Of a stretch of 64,000 bases of DNA, positions 28,489 to 37,867 are shown piece after piece (the stretch's first letter is position 1; each line of letters begins with the position of its first letter). Source of the stretch: Calothrix sp. NIES-2098 (GTDB lineage: Bacteria; Cyanobacteriota; Cyanobacteriia; Cyanobacteriales; Nostocaceae); NCBI GenBank assembly GCA_002368175.1, contig AP018172.1, positions 5,087,001 to 5,151,000 of the forward strand. Reading direction: 5' to 3'. Both the position numbers and the translations under genes were made by a program. The notes beneath the pieces are model-generated. The model did not search any database. It saw only the letters and a list, made by a program, of their open reading frames with translations, and was not told the origin of the DNA.

Positions 28489-29322
28489 TTAATTATTTAA
28501 TCTGTAGCAGATAGCTTTATCAAATTGAACGCGCTTGAATGATGCATCTAGGTTAATAGTTGTTTCAGCATTACCGAGAAATAAGTAGCCATCTGGACTT
28601 AGTTGCTGCTTGATTTTTTTGAGTAAGGCTTTTTTGGTTGGGATATCAAAGTAAATTAAAACGTTGCGTAAAAATATCGCGTCACTTTTGGGAAAGTAAG
28701 GCCAAGATTGTATGAGATTTATCTGGCGAAATTCCACCATTTGAAGAATTTCCTCGTGAATTTGCCAGTCGCGATCTAGTTGCTGAAAATAGCGATCGCG
28801 CAAATTTTTCGGTAGTCCGCGCTGAATTTCTAGTTGGTTATAACGTCCTTGTCTGGCTCTGGCTAAGACTTTGCTAGAAAAATCGCTGGCAATTATTTTG
28901 ACAGACCAATTGGCAAGTATAGGAAAATGTTCTTTAATTAGCATAGCGATGCTGTAAGGTTCCTGCCCATGAGAGCAGGCTGCACACCAAATATTCAGCG
29001 ATCGCTCAATGGCTTTTTTATCAATCAACTCTGGCAGCACATATTTTTTTAGTGCTTCAAAGGGATGATAATCTCGAAAAAAGGATGTTTCATTGGTAAC
29101 TAGTGACTCAATTACCTGGCTGTGAAGACTGCTGAAAGGTTGAGTTTTTAAGTAATTGACTAAATCAGCTATTGTAGCGAATCCGGCTGATTCCGCAATT
29201 GGCTGTAAGTATAGCTCTGCTAAATAAGTTTTATCAGCGTGCAAGACAACTGCTGAATGCTTGTAAACTAATTCTCGGAGAAATTGAAAATCACTGGTGC
29301 TTATGCCCATAGTCTGTTTCAT
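28489..29322 (-). CDS. cheR: Chemotaxis protein methyltransferase CheR
   Basis: Transfers methyl groups from SAM to receptor glutamates. The 277-residue protein has the N-terminal helical domain and the SAM-binding domain with IWCAACSHGQEPYSIAM, IIASDFSSKVLARARQG and DAIFLRNVLIYFD. It is the last gene of cheA-cheW-mcp-cheB-cheR. Its ATG overlaps the cheB stop by one base (TAATG), which suggests coupled translation. Confidence 0.95.
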   Translation of the reverse strand: MKQTMGISTSDFQFLRELVYKHSAVVLHADKTYLAELYLQPIAESAGFATIADLVNYLKTQPFSSLHSQVIESLVTNETSFFRDYHPFEALKKYVLPELIDKKAIERSLNIWCAACSHGQEPYSIAMLIKEHFPILANWSVKIIASDFSSKVLARARQGRYNQLEIQRGLPKNLRDRYFQQLDRDWQIHEEILQMVEFRQINLIQSWPYFPKSDAIFLRNVLIYFDIPTKKALLKKIKQQLSPDGYLFLGNAETTINLDASFKRVQFDKAICYRLNN

Positions 29323-30395
29323 TACAGACCTGAAAGAGGAACTTGATTGTAACGAACTCGGCGGATAATTTCACTTGCCATTTGGTCAAGAGAAAGTATT
29401 TTATCGGCTAGTCCGGCGTTCGCAACAAAACTCGGCATTCCCCAAACTACACTACTGGCTTTGTCCTGTGCTAGTACTTGTCCGCCTGCTTCCCGGATAC
29501 ATTTACAGCCATGTAACCCATCTTGTCCCATCCCCGTCAGTATGACTGCGATCGCTTTTCCACCATACACTTGTGCTACCGAACGCAACAGTACATCTAC
29601 GGAAGGACGGCAGGAATTTTCTGGTGGTGCTTGATGGGTAAGAAGTCGCACGACATCTTTTTGACGTTGTACAACCATGTGGAAATCTCCCGGTGCAATC
29701 CAAGCTTGCCCAGGCTCTAGTATTGCTCCGGAAACTGCTTCATCTACCCGAATTTGGCATTTAGAAGCTAATCTTTCCGCCAATAGTTTTGTAAACATTG
29801 CTGGCATATGTTGCACAATCAAGATGGGAACCCCTATATCAGCTGGTAGCGCAGGAAGTAGTTTGGTTAGGGCATTGGGCCCTCCTGTAGAAACCCCAAT
29901 TGCAACAACATCTACCTGTTCTATACGTCTATCAACGGGAGCAACAACTAAATCACTAATTGTACTTGGTGAGGAGACTAAATTATTTCCGGCACCAAAT
30001 ACTTTAATTTTGGGAATTAATTCCTCACGGATATGTTGGTTAGTTGCCTCCACACTTCCTAAGTTACTAGGTTTTGTTGCATAATCTGAAGCACCCAAAG
30101 ACAGAGCTTCCAGTGTTGCAGTTGCTCCGGTGTACGTAGCCGTGCTAAACATAATCACCGGGAGGTTGGGATAAATTTCGCGGATTGCCGTTAATGTTTC
30201 TAAACCGTTCATATCTGGCATTTCCACATCCAAAACGATCGCGTCAGGATTGACATGAGGAATCTTGGCCAGTGCAATGCGACCATTAGCCGCAACTCCT
30301 ACCACCTCTAGTTCTGGATCGCTGGACAATATCTTACTAACTCGACTGCGAACTACTACTGCGTCATCAACAATTAGCACCCGGATTTTGGGCAT
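29322..30395 (-). CDS. cheB: Chemotaxis response regulator methylesterase CheB
   Basis: Receiver domain (acidic pair VDD at 9-11, phospho-acceptor D56 in VLDVEMPDMNG) joined to a methylesterase domain. The esterase carries the catalytic triad in GVSTGGPNAL (Ser), VQHMP (His) and TGMGQDGL (Asp). The product has 357 residues, a usual length. It removes methyl groups added by CheR. The gene follows the receptor gene after a 282-bp repeat-rich gap. Confidence 0.95.
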   Translation of the reverse strand: MPKIRVLIVDDAVVVRSRVSKILSSDPELEVVGVAANGRIALAKIPHVNPDAIVLDVEMPDMNGLETLTAIREIYPNLPVIMFSTATYTGATATLEALSLGASDYATKPSNLGSVEATNQHIREELIPKIKVFGAGNNLVSSPSTISDLVVAPVDRRIEQVDVVAIGVSTGGPNALTKLLPALPADIGVPILIVQHMPAMFTKLLAERLASKCQIRVDEAVSGAILEPGQAWIAPGDFHMVVQRQKDVVRLLTHQAPPENSCRPSVDVLLRSVAQVYGGKAIAVILTGMGQDGLHGCKCIREAGGQVLAQDKASSVVWGMPSFVANAGLADKILSLDQMASEIIRRVRYNQVPLSGL

Positions 30396-30409
30396 ATATT
30401 TTCACAAGG

Positions 30410-30445
30410 AGTGTGGGGAGTGTGGGAAGTGTGGGGAGTGTGGGA
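30410..30445. repeat. Four tandem AGTGTGGGG/A nonamers
   Basis: Units at 30410, 30419, 30428 and 30437. They are the reverse complement of the CCCCACACT repeat at 13967-14002, with alternating last base G/A. The repeat lies in the mcp-cheB gap, directly before cheB. Confidence 0.85.
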
Positions 30446-30484
30446 GAGGGTGGGGGGAAATGACAAATGACTTTTGACCCTTGA

Positions 30485-30634
30485 ACGCCACTTGCTACAA
30501 CGGGGGGAACCCCAACGGACAGTTTGCTCAAGTCGGGAAACCCCTTCGGGTTCGGCAGTCCACTCGGCGGCATAGCCGCACGTGTGGCTGCACTCACCGC
30601 CCACGCAACTGTCCTCCGCAACGCAGTGGCTCCT
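30485..30634. repeat. Nested palindromic repeat in the mcp-cheB gap
   Basis: Outer ends ACGCCACTTGCT (30485) and CGCAACGCAGTGGCTCCT (to 30634) match the repeat at 39678-39724. Inside lies a second unit with ends GGACAGTTTGCTCAAGTCGG and GCCCACGCAACTGTCC, which itself holds a GC-rich hairpin. It looks like repeats inserted into repeats. Confidence 0.65.
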
Positions 30635-30677
30635 CTTGACTCTTCACCAATGACTAATGACTAATGACCAATGACAA

Positions 30678-31985
30678 CTAATATTTAAACTTACTGACGA
30701 CTTTCTGCATATCTATAGCCATGCGGGCAAGTTCTGTGGCAGCCTGTGAAGTATTACTGGCTCCAATTGTCGTAGTTTGAGCATTAATAGCAACGATCCC
30801 GATATTTTTAGCTATATCTGAGGTTCCTTGCGCTGCTTCTGCTATATTGCGAGCGATTTCATTAGTGGTGGCCGTTTGCTCTTCCACTGCGCTGGCGATG
30901 GTGCTTTGAAGGTCGTTAATTTGGTTGATAATATTGGTAATTTGAGAGATGGCGGTAACTGCACCTTTGGTATCGGACTGAATTGCTTCTATGCGCTGGC
31001 TAATATCTTCGGTAGCATTTGCTGTTTGTTTGGCGAGTTCCTTAACCTCATTGGCTACAACTGCAAATCCTCTACCGGCGTCTCCGGCTCTAGCTGCCTC
31101 AATCGTAGCATTTAAGGCTAGCAAATTTGTTTGTTGGGCGATCGCCGTAATAACTTTGATGACTTTGCCAATTTCTATGCTACTTTGACCGAGTTTCGCA
31201 ATTGTTTCGTTGGTGCGATCGGCAGTTTTTACGGCTTCAGATGCAACTTTTGCACCGTTAGCAACGGTTTTTGCAATTTCTCGAATGCTAGCATTCATTT
31301 CTTCCACCGCAGTGACAATTGTACTGGTGTTTTGATTCACCTGTTCTGCTGAGGCGGATGCAGCAGTTGCTTGTTCGGCTGTTTGTTCGGCATTAGCGGT
31401 CATTTCTTTACTCACTGCGGTGAGTTCTTCGGAAGAAGATGCAACTGCGATCGCCACATCTGCCATTTGTCTGATGGAAGATTTGAGGTTACTAATCATC
31501 TGATTGGCATTATCGGTGAGTTGCTTAAATTCTCCAGCATTGCGGGCTTTGATTTGTTTGGCTAAATTGCCTTGGGAAACAGCTAAGGTAACTTCATTAA
31601 TACTTTTGATTTGCTGTGCTAGGTTAGCAGACATTTGGTTGAAATTGTCCAGCAATTCTTGCCAAGAACCTCCTGCGCCTTTGAGGGTAACTTGAGCACC
31701 AAGTTTTCCTTCTTTGCCGATTTCGGTTGTGAGGCGGCTTACCTCAGTAGCAAAGTTTTGGTTAAAACTCACTAATTCGTTAAAAACTGTGGCGATTTCA
31801 CCCAAACCATTGTCCTCAACTGGGAGACGAACGCTAAAGTCACCGTTTCTAGCGGCTTTTAGTGCTGCTAGTAATGGTTGCAGTTGTGGATCTGTTGTGC
31901 CGTAATTTGTATTTATTTCATCTGCATTATTATCTATAGAAGATTTAGAGTTATTTGTTGTTTTCCTAGCCCGATTTGTAGCCAT
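30678..31985 (-). CDS. Soluble methyl-accepting chemotaxis protein with tandem HAMP domains
   Basis: A 435-residue receptor with no membrane segment or signal peptide, so probably cytoplasmic. A disordered N-terminus leads into consecutive HAMP-like units (about residues 35-190), then a signalling hairpin. The tip is in [20 protein letters not shown], and the Ala/Gln/Glu-rich methylation helices lie on both sides. The ATG at 31985 has AGGAG nine bases upstream; a TTG two codons earlier is less likely. It has no recognisable ligand-binding domain, so input may come through the HAMP array or a partner. Confidence 0.92.
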   Translation of the reverse strand: MATNRARKTTNNSKSSIDNNADEINTNYGTTDPQLQPLLAALKAARNGDFSVRLPVEDNGLGEIATVFNELVSFNQNFATEVSRLTTEIGKEGKLGAQVTLKGAGGSWQELLDNFNQMSANLAQQIKSINEVTLAVSQGNLAKQIKARNAGEFKQLTDNANQMISNLKSSIRQMADVAIAVASSSEELTAVSKEMTANAEQTAEQATAASASAEQVNQNTSTIVTAVEEMNASIREIAKTVANGAKVASEAVKTADRTNETIAKLGQSSIEIGKVIKVITAIAQQTNLLALNATIEAARAGDAGRGFAVVANEVKELAKQTANATEDISQRIEAIQSDTKGAVTAISQITNIINQINDLQSTIASAVEEQTATTNEIARNIAEAAQGTSDIAKNIGIVAINAQTTTIGASNTSQAATELARMAIDMQKVVSKFKY

Positions 31986-32071
31986 TGCCAATTACTCCTA
32001 AATTTTTAAATATAATGAATGCCTCATGTAGAGACGCCCAGACGCAAAGGAAAATTTATAAAATTCTGCTG

Positions 32072-32497
32072 TTATGCCAGGTTAAGGATTTTTTCGGTAT
32101 CTAGAACTAGTAAAAACCCTTGTGGTAGTTGATAAGCTCCGGCTAGCATTTGACGCATTTTACCTTTTAGTGTTGCTGGTGGGGGTTGCAGCTCGTTATC
32201 TTTGAACGCTAAGACATCCCCGACATCATCGACAAGCAGGCTAACTACTTCACCATCAGCAGATACAACAATATTAAATTCCGGCGATCGCATTGCTGAC
32301 TCTCCGATTTCTAAGCGCTGTTGCAAATCAATGACAGTCAAAATTTGTCCTCTGAGGTTAATTAATCCACAAATATCTGGTGGAGCCAAGGGTACGCGAG
32401 TCACGGCTTGAGGGCGAATCACTTCTTGCACGTGCTGTACATCAATGCCAAAGAACATTTTATTGAGAAAAAAGGTGCAAAGTTGTTGTTCAGCCAC
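32072..32497 (-). CDS. cheW: Chemotaxis coupling protein CheW
   Basis: SH3-like adaptor linking receptor and CheA. The 141-residue protein has ICGLINLRGQILTVIDL and VDDVGDVL. The GTG at 32497 is preceded by GGGAG at the right distance, so I prefer it to a longer frame starting at 32530. That makes cheW overlap the cheA 3' end by 8 bp and implies coupling. Confidence 0.93.
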   Translation of the reverse strand: MAEQQLCTFFLNKMFFGIDVQHVQEVIRPQAVTRVPLAPPDICGLINLRGQILTVIDLQQRLEIGESAMRSPEFNIVVSADGEVVSLLVDDVGDVLAFKDNELQPPPATLKGKMRQMLAGAYQLPQGFLLVLDTEKILNLA

Positions 32498-34601
32498 GAT
32501 CGCTCCCTTGCAATAAATAAGGGTTGGCAATTTGAATCACTCCCTCAACGTCTAGAATTTCGGTGATTTGTCCTTGAATGACTGCACAGAAAAGTACACC
32601 TGGTCTGCTAGGAATACCTTTAATAGTGAGTGGTTCGTCTACAATGTCAAGAATGCGCTCGACTACTAGCCCCACGTTAACTTCAAAGTTGGCAGAAACG
32701 ATCGCAATTTCTAATGTCTCGTTTAGACTCTCAAGTTCTCGGCGATCGCCAAATATAGCGTGCAGATCGATCAAAGGTAAAATCCGGCTATGAAACTGGG
32801 CTACATACTGGTTAGCTACTTTTTCTATAGCAGATGCGGGAATTTTTTCTAGCCGAAATGCTTTGGTTAGCGGCACACCCATAGGCGCGTTTTGCGGCCC
32901 GGTAAATAGTAAAATCATTTGGCGATCGCTTTCTGCTTCTGGGATATCTGCGGTTATTGCATTGATCAATTGCTGGTATTTCTCGCTCACACCAGCTTGC
33001 TTTGCTAAACCTGCGACATCAATAATTAATCCGACTTTACCATCTCCTAGAATTGTAGCTCCGGCAAATATCGATAAAGTTTTTAACTGCTTTCCTAGCG
33101 GTTTGACAACGATGTCTAGGATATCTTCTATAGCATCCACAACTAGCCCAAATCGATAATTTTCAACTTGGACAATTACCAAGTTAAGGGTTTCTAAGTT
33201 AGCAATTTTATCTTCAATCTGCAAAGCTTGGTTGAGGTAGATCAAGGGTACAAGTTCGCCCCGCAAGCGATACACGGGGACATCGTAAAGCATCTCAATA
33301 CTATTAATTGCCTCTGCTTCTAAGCGAACTAGTTCTTGTAAACTCGTTTGCGGAATAGCATAGCGATCGCCGCCACTCGTAACTAATAATGCAGGGATAA
33401 TTGTCAATGTCAGCGGCATCTTAATTTTAAATGTCGTGCCTTCTCCCTGCTGACTGAAAATTTCAATGCTACCGTTAATTTTTTCAATATTGCTCTTGAC
33501 AATATCCATACCTACCCCACGCCCAGAAAGGCTAGTGATTTGCTCTGAGGTGGAGAAGCCAGGTAAGAAAATTAAGTCTATCGCTTGCGAGTCGCTGATG
33601 CTTGCAGCTTGAGAAGGAGTTAGTAAACCAAGTTGCTGCGCTCGTTGTTTGAGTTGGGCGGGATCGATCCCCCGGCCATCGTCGCCAATTTCCAGATTAA
33701 CTTTGCCGCTTTCATGAAAAGCTCGCAGAAAGATCCGTCCTTGGGTTGATTTACTCTTCGCACTGCGTTCGGCTGGAAATTCAATGCCATGATCGATACA
33801 GTTGCGTACTAAATGAGTTAAGGGGTCTTTAATGGCTTCAATAATACTTTTGTCTATTTCCGTATCTAGCCCTTCCATTTCTACTTGAACTTGTTTACCA
33901 GAGGCGATCGCTAAATCTCGGATCGCGCGGGGGAATTTTTGCCAGATGTGACTAATTGGTTGTAGCCGAGTTTTCATCACTCCTGCTTGCAAATCGGCTG
34001 TAATTAAGTTCAAGCGTTGGCAGGTAGCGGCGAAAGAGCTATCTTGAAACTTAGCGGCAAATGCGATCGCTTGGTTGCGGGTTAACACCAGTTCGCCCAC
34101 CAAATCCATCAACCGATCTAAAAGCGCCACATTCACGCGGATTGAAGATTCGGAGGTTGTGAGGGTTGAGTCTTCTGTGTCTTTTTCCACAAATGGCACA
34201 ACTACAGGTTCTGTTTCCTGCAACTGCGTCAAAGCCTGAATCAGTTCTGGATAATTGCGATCGCCCTCATGTCTTGTCGCCTTAATTTCTGCCAAGATTT
34301 GCCGGATGGTATCAATGGTTTGCAGTAAAGTACTAACTATCCTCGGCGTGACTGTTAATTGGCGATCGCGCAAACGTGAGAGCAAGCTTTCCGCCGCATG
34401 AGCCAGTGCTTCTAACTTCGGAAAGGGTAAAAAGCCACAGTTTCCTTTTAATGTGTGAAGTGAGCGATAAATCCGCACTAGCACCTCTCCATTCGGAGGC
34501 GCTTTCTCTAAAGCAATAATATCGCGTTCTATTTCATCCAGATTCTCATAGCTCTCAATGAGAAATGCTTCTATATCATCATCAATTTCTGCTAACTCCA
34601 T
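32490..34601 (-). CDS. cheA: Chemotaxis histidine kinase CheA with two CheW-like domains
   Basis: Sensor-integrating kinase of 703 residues. The N-terminal HPt domain has the phosphorylated histidine H49 in RSLHTLKGN. Dimerisation and ATPase domains follow (VRNCIDHGIE, GDDGRGID, SGRGVGMDIVKSNIEKINGS). It ends with two consecutive CheW-like domains, the second from about residue 565. No separate CheY-binding P2 is evident between HPt and dimerisation. First gene of the minus-strand chemotaxis operon. Confidence 0.95.
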   Translation of the reverse strand: MELAEIDDDIEAFLIESYENLDEIERDIIALEKAPPNGEVLVRIYRSLHTLKGNCGFLPFPKLEALAHAAESLLSRLRDRQLTVTPRIVSTLLQTIDTIRQILAEIKATRHEGDRNYPELIQALTQLQETEPVVVPFVEKDTEDSTLTTSESSIRVNVALLDRLMDLVGELVLTRNQAIAFAAKFQDSSFAATCQRLNLITADLQAGVMKTRLQPISHIWQKFPRAIRDLAIASGKQVQVEMEGLDTEIDKSIIEAIKDPLTHLVRNCIDHGIEFPAERSAKSKSTQGRIFLRAFHESGKVNLEIGDDGRGIDPAQLKQRAQQLGLLTPSQAASISDSQAIDLIFLPGFSTSEQITSLSGRGVGMDIVKSNIEKINGSIEIFSQQGEGTTFKIKMPLTLTIIPALLVTSGGDRYAIPQTSLQELVRLEAEAINSIEMLYDVPVYRLRGELVPLIYLNQALQIEDKIANLETLNLVIVQVENYRFGLVVDAIEDILDIVVKPLGKQLKTLSIFAGATILGDGKVGLIIDVAGLAKQAGVSEKYQQLINAITADIPEAESDRQMILLFTGPQNAPMGVPLTKAFRLEKIPASAIEKVANQYVAQFHSRILPLIDLHAIFGDRRELESLNETLEIAIVSANFEVNVGLVVERILDIVDEPLTIKGIPSRPGVLFCAVIQGQITEILDVEGVIQIANPYLLQGSDRG

Positions 34602-34739
34602 TGCGTTAATAGTCAGGAAATCTATTGTGTTAAATACTAGTTCTAATTTTACACCTTAAGATAAATCTCTCTTATGAGAGATGTTTAGAGTAATTATTGG
34701 TGAAAATATAATGCTACACTAAATAACGCAGTGAGATAG

Positions 34740-35015
34740 ATGCAATGTCCTAGTTGCCATTCCATCCAAATTTTTAAGAACGGACGGCGAAAAAACAGAC
34801 AATGTTACAAGTGCAAACAATGTGGTCGCCAGTTTCTGGAATCCTATCAACCTTGGCGTTACTCCAACGATATCAAGCAACTCTGCCTAAAAATGCATCT
34901 TGATGGTATGAGTCTCAGAAAAATCGCCGAAGTAACAAATATTCACCACACAACAATATTGCATTGGTTGCGGAAAGCAAAGGAGAAAATAGAAGATATT
35001 TCTCATAAGTATTAA
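34740..35015 (+). CDS. Stand-alone InsA-like zinc-ribbon/HTH protein
   Basis: Ninety-one residues, the same size as IS1 InsA. An N-terminal zinc ribbon (CPSC...CYKCKQCGRQF) is followed by a helix-turn-helix (GMSLRKIAEVTNIHHTTILHWLRKAK). No insB-like DDE frame follows in the next 118 bp, and no IS1-type ends are evident. It could be a remnant of an IS1-family element or a domesticated DNA-binding regulator lying between the two divergent chemotaxis operons. Confidence 0.8.
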   Translation: MQCPSCHSIQIFKNGRRKNRQCYKCKQCGRQFLESYQPWRYSNDIKQLCLKMHLDGMSLRKIAEVTNIHHTTILHWLRKAKEKIEDISHKY

Positions 35016-35133
35016 AAAGTTTTGCTAGCAATTATATATATTAATTATTTTTTATTTAAAACTCTGATTAATATGCAATCTCAACGGATTAAACCCTCAA
35101 TAATTGAAATAAGAGGTCAAAAGGGTAAAACTG

Positions 35134-35499
35134 ATGGCATTGGTTTTAATTATCGATGATGCAGCATTTTCTCGCAGAATGATTCGCAAGTTTCTGCAAG
35201 CTGATGGCTATGAAATCTTAGAAGCAAGTAATGGGCGTGAAGGCTTGGAAATGGTTCACAACCACAAGCCCAACTGCGTATTAGCTGATATTTTAATGCC
35301 TGATATGAATGGCTTTGAATTTTTGCAAGCGCTTCAAAATGAAAAATTGCAAATTCCGACCATTATCATTTCAGCCGATATTCAAGAAGGTTCGCGCAAT
35401 CAAAGTTTTAACCTAGGAGCAGCTAATTTTATTAATAAACCTCCAAAGGAACAGGAATTGCGAGCAGCAGTTCAGCAAGTTCTCAACACAAAGGAATAA
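35134..35499 (+). CDS. cheY: CheY-type single-domain response regulator
   Basis: A 121-residue receiver domain with the acidic pair IDD (7-9), phospho-acceptor D52 in LADILMPDMNG, and the conserved lysine in INKPPK near residue 104. No output domain. It is followed 6 bp later by cheC, a CheY-P phosphatase, so the pair probably forms the response/reset step of the neighbouring CheA pathway. Confidence 0.92.
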   Translation: MALVLIIDDAAFSRRMIRKFLQADGYEILEASNGREGLEMVHNHKPNCVLADILMPDMNGFEFLQALQNEKLQIPTIIISADIQEGSRNQSFNLGAANFINKPPKEQELRAAVQQVLNTKE

Positions 35500-35505
35500 A
35501 TATAA

Positions 35506-36111
35506 ATGAATGTGACAGCAGAACAACTAGATGCTCTACAAGAGTTGATTAATATTGGAGTTGGTCGAGCCGCTAGTTTACTTAATGAGATGGTAGACTC
35601 TCACATTCGTCTAGAAATTCCGTTTGTGAAAGTGTTAACAGCTGCACAGGCCTATCAAGAATTAGCGATCAGATTTCAAGATGATTGTCTAGCAGCTGTC
35701 AGGCTAGGTTTTACAGGATCTTTTTATGGCACAGCTGGCTTAATCTTTCCAACTGATAGCGCATCAACATTAGTTGCAGTTCTGACTGGAGAAGAGCCAG
35801 GTTCGAGTGACTTGGATGCTGTAAAAATTGGCACATTAAGTGAAATTGGCAATATTGTCATTAATGGAGTGATGGGTTCTATTGGTAATGTGCTAAAACA
35901 GCATATGAACTATACATTACCCGTTTATTTAGAAGATAGAATTGAAAATCTATTGACAGATACAAATGTCAGCCAATCACAAATTTTACTGGCACAAGCT
36001 AGATTTACAATTGAGCAATTAGAACTGATTGGAGATATTATTTTAGTTTTTGAGTTAGATACATTTGATGCCTTAATTCAGGTGATTAATCGCGAGATGG
36101 GAGTTATGTAA
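35506..36111 (+). CDS. cheC: CheC-type CheY-P phosphatase
   Basis: A 201-residue protein with two copies of the CheC active-site pattern ExxN: LQELINIGVGRA near the N-terminus and LSEIGNIVINGVMGS in the middle. Such proteins dephosphorylate CheY-P and can bind CheD; no cheD is in the window. It lies 6 bp after cheY and 60 bp before the hybrid kinase gene. Confidence 0.9.
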   Translation: MNVTAEQLDALQELINIGVGRAASLLNEMVDSHIRLEIPFVKVLTAAQAYQELAIRFQDDCLAAVRLGFTGSFYGTAGLIFPTDSASTLVAVLTGEEPGSSDLDAVKIGTLSEIGNIVINGVMGSIGNVLKQHMNYTLPVYLEDRIENLLTDTNVSQSQILLAQARFTIEQLELIGDIILVFELDTFDALIQVINREMGVM

Positions 36112-36171
36112 GTTGAAAAATTTACAGTATATTTTGAGGCAAGTAGGAATTAAAATCGGTCTGATGTATTT

Positions 36172-37788
36172 ATGGATAAAGTAGAACAAGCTCAACAACA
36201 ATTTGGACTTTTAGACAAAATCACTTTAGGAGCTTTTGTTCTACAGTCAGACTATATTGTTTTATTTTGGAATAGTTGCTTAGAGCAATGGACTAAAATT
36301 CCTAGAAGTAAAATTTTGGGAGTCTCAATTCTAGAATATTTTCCACATTTAGAAGAACCTCGTTACGCTAACCGCCTGTACCAAATTTTTCAAGGCGGGC
36401 CGCCAACAATTTTTTCTTCTCAGTTGCATAAATATGTCATTCCCATACCCTTAACGCAAGGTAAACACCGCATTCAGCACACTACTGTAACCGCTGTAAC
36501 CGCAACTGATGGAGATGAATTTTATGCCTTATTTTCTATTCAAGATGTCACTGATTTAACCTTCCGAGTTCAAGAATATAAAAACTTGCGAGATCAGGCT
36601 TTAGCGGTAGCAGAAGAACGCCAACGAGCACAAGAAGCTGCGGAAGCTGCGAACCGCATTAAAGATGAATTTCTTGCTATTGTCTCTCACGAATTGCGTT
36701 CTCCACTAAATCCAATTTTGGGTTGGGCAAAATTACTCAAAAAACGTTCGTTAAATGAAGCTGCAACTCTACGAGCTGTGGAAACTATCGAACGCAATGC
36801 GGAAGTTCAGGCTCAGTTAATTGATGATTTATTAGATATATCTCGCATTCTGAGAGGGAAGTTAGCACTAAGTTTAGAAACTGTGAATTTAGCGACTATT
36901 ATTGAATCTGCCTTAGATACAGTTAGACTAGCAGCAGAAGCCAAGTCAATTGAAATTCATTTAAATTTAAACTCCACAGTTGGACAAGTAAAAGGTGATA
37001 GCAGCCGTCTCCAACAAATTGTTTGGAATCTCCTCTCGAATGCGATTAAATTTACACCTGAAGGTGGGCGAGTTGAAGTCCATTTAAAACAGATTGATTC
37101 TCAAGTAGAAATTCAAGTTAAAGATACTGGTAAGGGTATTAGTCCGCATTTTTTACCTCATGTTTTTGAATATTTTCGTCAAGCAGATAGTAGTATCACC
37201 AGAAGGTCTGGTGGATTAGGGCTAGGATTAGCGATTGTCCGCCAACTTGTAGAGTTACATGGCGGTAGAGTTTGGGCTGAAAGTCTGGGAGAAGAAAAAG
37301 GTGCAACATTTACAGTTTCTTTACCAGCACTGCAAAAAACGCGGAAATTAGCCCAAAGAGACAGAGATATATATGATGATTCTCATTCATTTTCTGCACT
37401 CCAAGCTCCTTTAGGAGGAGTTAATGTGCTAGTTGTAGACGATGATGTTGATACCAGAGAGTTTCTTGCCTTTTTGTTAGAACAGCAAGGAGCAATCGTC
37501 ACGATCGCATCATCAGCCCAAGAAGCCTTAACTGCGATCGCGCAATCCAAGCCAGATTTATTGTTAAGCGATTTAGGTATGCCAGATGTAGATGGCTACG
37601 CCTTGATCCGTAAAATCCGCGCCATGACAGTCGATGGAGGCGGACAGATTCCGGCGATCGCCCTGACTGCTTACGCCGCCGAGACAACACAGCAACAAGT
37701 GTTTGCGGCTGGATTTCAAATGCATATTGCCAAACCCGCCGATCCCTCAAAATTGATCAATGCGATCGCTGCACTTGTCAAAGCATAA
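36172..37788 (+). CDS. Hybrid PAS-histidine kinase with C-terminal receiver
   Basis: A 538-residue cytoplasmic hybrid kinase. An N-terminal PAS-like domain (about 10-130) is followed by a coiled-coil linker (EERQRAQEAAEAANRIKDEF) and a HisKA domain with H173 (SHELRSPLNPI). The HATPase has N, G1 and G2 boxes (NLLSNAIKF, DTGKGI, GGLGLGLAI). The receiver domain has VDDDVDTREF, phospho-acceptor Asp in LLSDLGMPDVDG, and K in IAKPADP. No sensor helix. It probably feeds or modulates the adjacent CheY/CheC branch; that link is contextual. Confidence 0.92.
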   Translation: MDKVEQAQQQFGLLDKITLGAFVLQSDYIVLFWNSCLEQWTKIPRSKILGVSILEYFPHLEEPRYANRLYQIFQGGPPTIFSSQLHKYVIPIPLTQGKHRIQHTTVTAVTATDGDEFYALFSIQDVTDLTFRVQEYKNLRDQALAVAEERQRAQEAAEAANRIKDEFLAIVSHELRSPLNPILGWAKLLKKRSLNEAATLRAVETIERNAEVQAQLIDDLLDISRILRGKLALSLETVNLATIIESALDTVRLAAEAKSIEIHLNLNSTVGQVKGDSSRLQQIVWNLLSNAIKFTPEGGRVEVHLKQIDSQVEIQVKDTGKGISPHFLPHVFEYFRQADSSITRRSGGLGLGLAIVRQLVELHGGRVWAESLGEEKGATFTVSLPALQKTRKLAQRDRDIYDDSHSFSALQAPLGGVNVLVVDDDVDTREFLAFLLEQQGAIVTIASSAQEALTAIAQSKPDLLLSDLGMPDVDGYALIRKIRAMTVDGGGQIPAIALTAYAAETTQQQVFAAGFQMHIAKPADPSKLINAIAALVKA

Positions 37789-37867
37789 ATTTAGAGCCAA
37801 AACTTAAACCAAAACTCCGCGTACCTTTGCGTTTAAAAATAAAGAAAATAACCACAGCTCAACACAG

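Noticed and set aside
30367..30621. Two overlapping minus-strand frames upstream of cheB
   Set aside because: They are translations of the nonamer and nested palindromic repeats.
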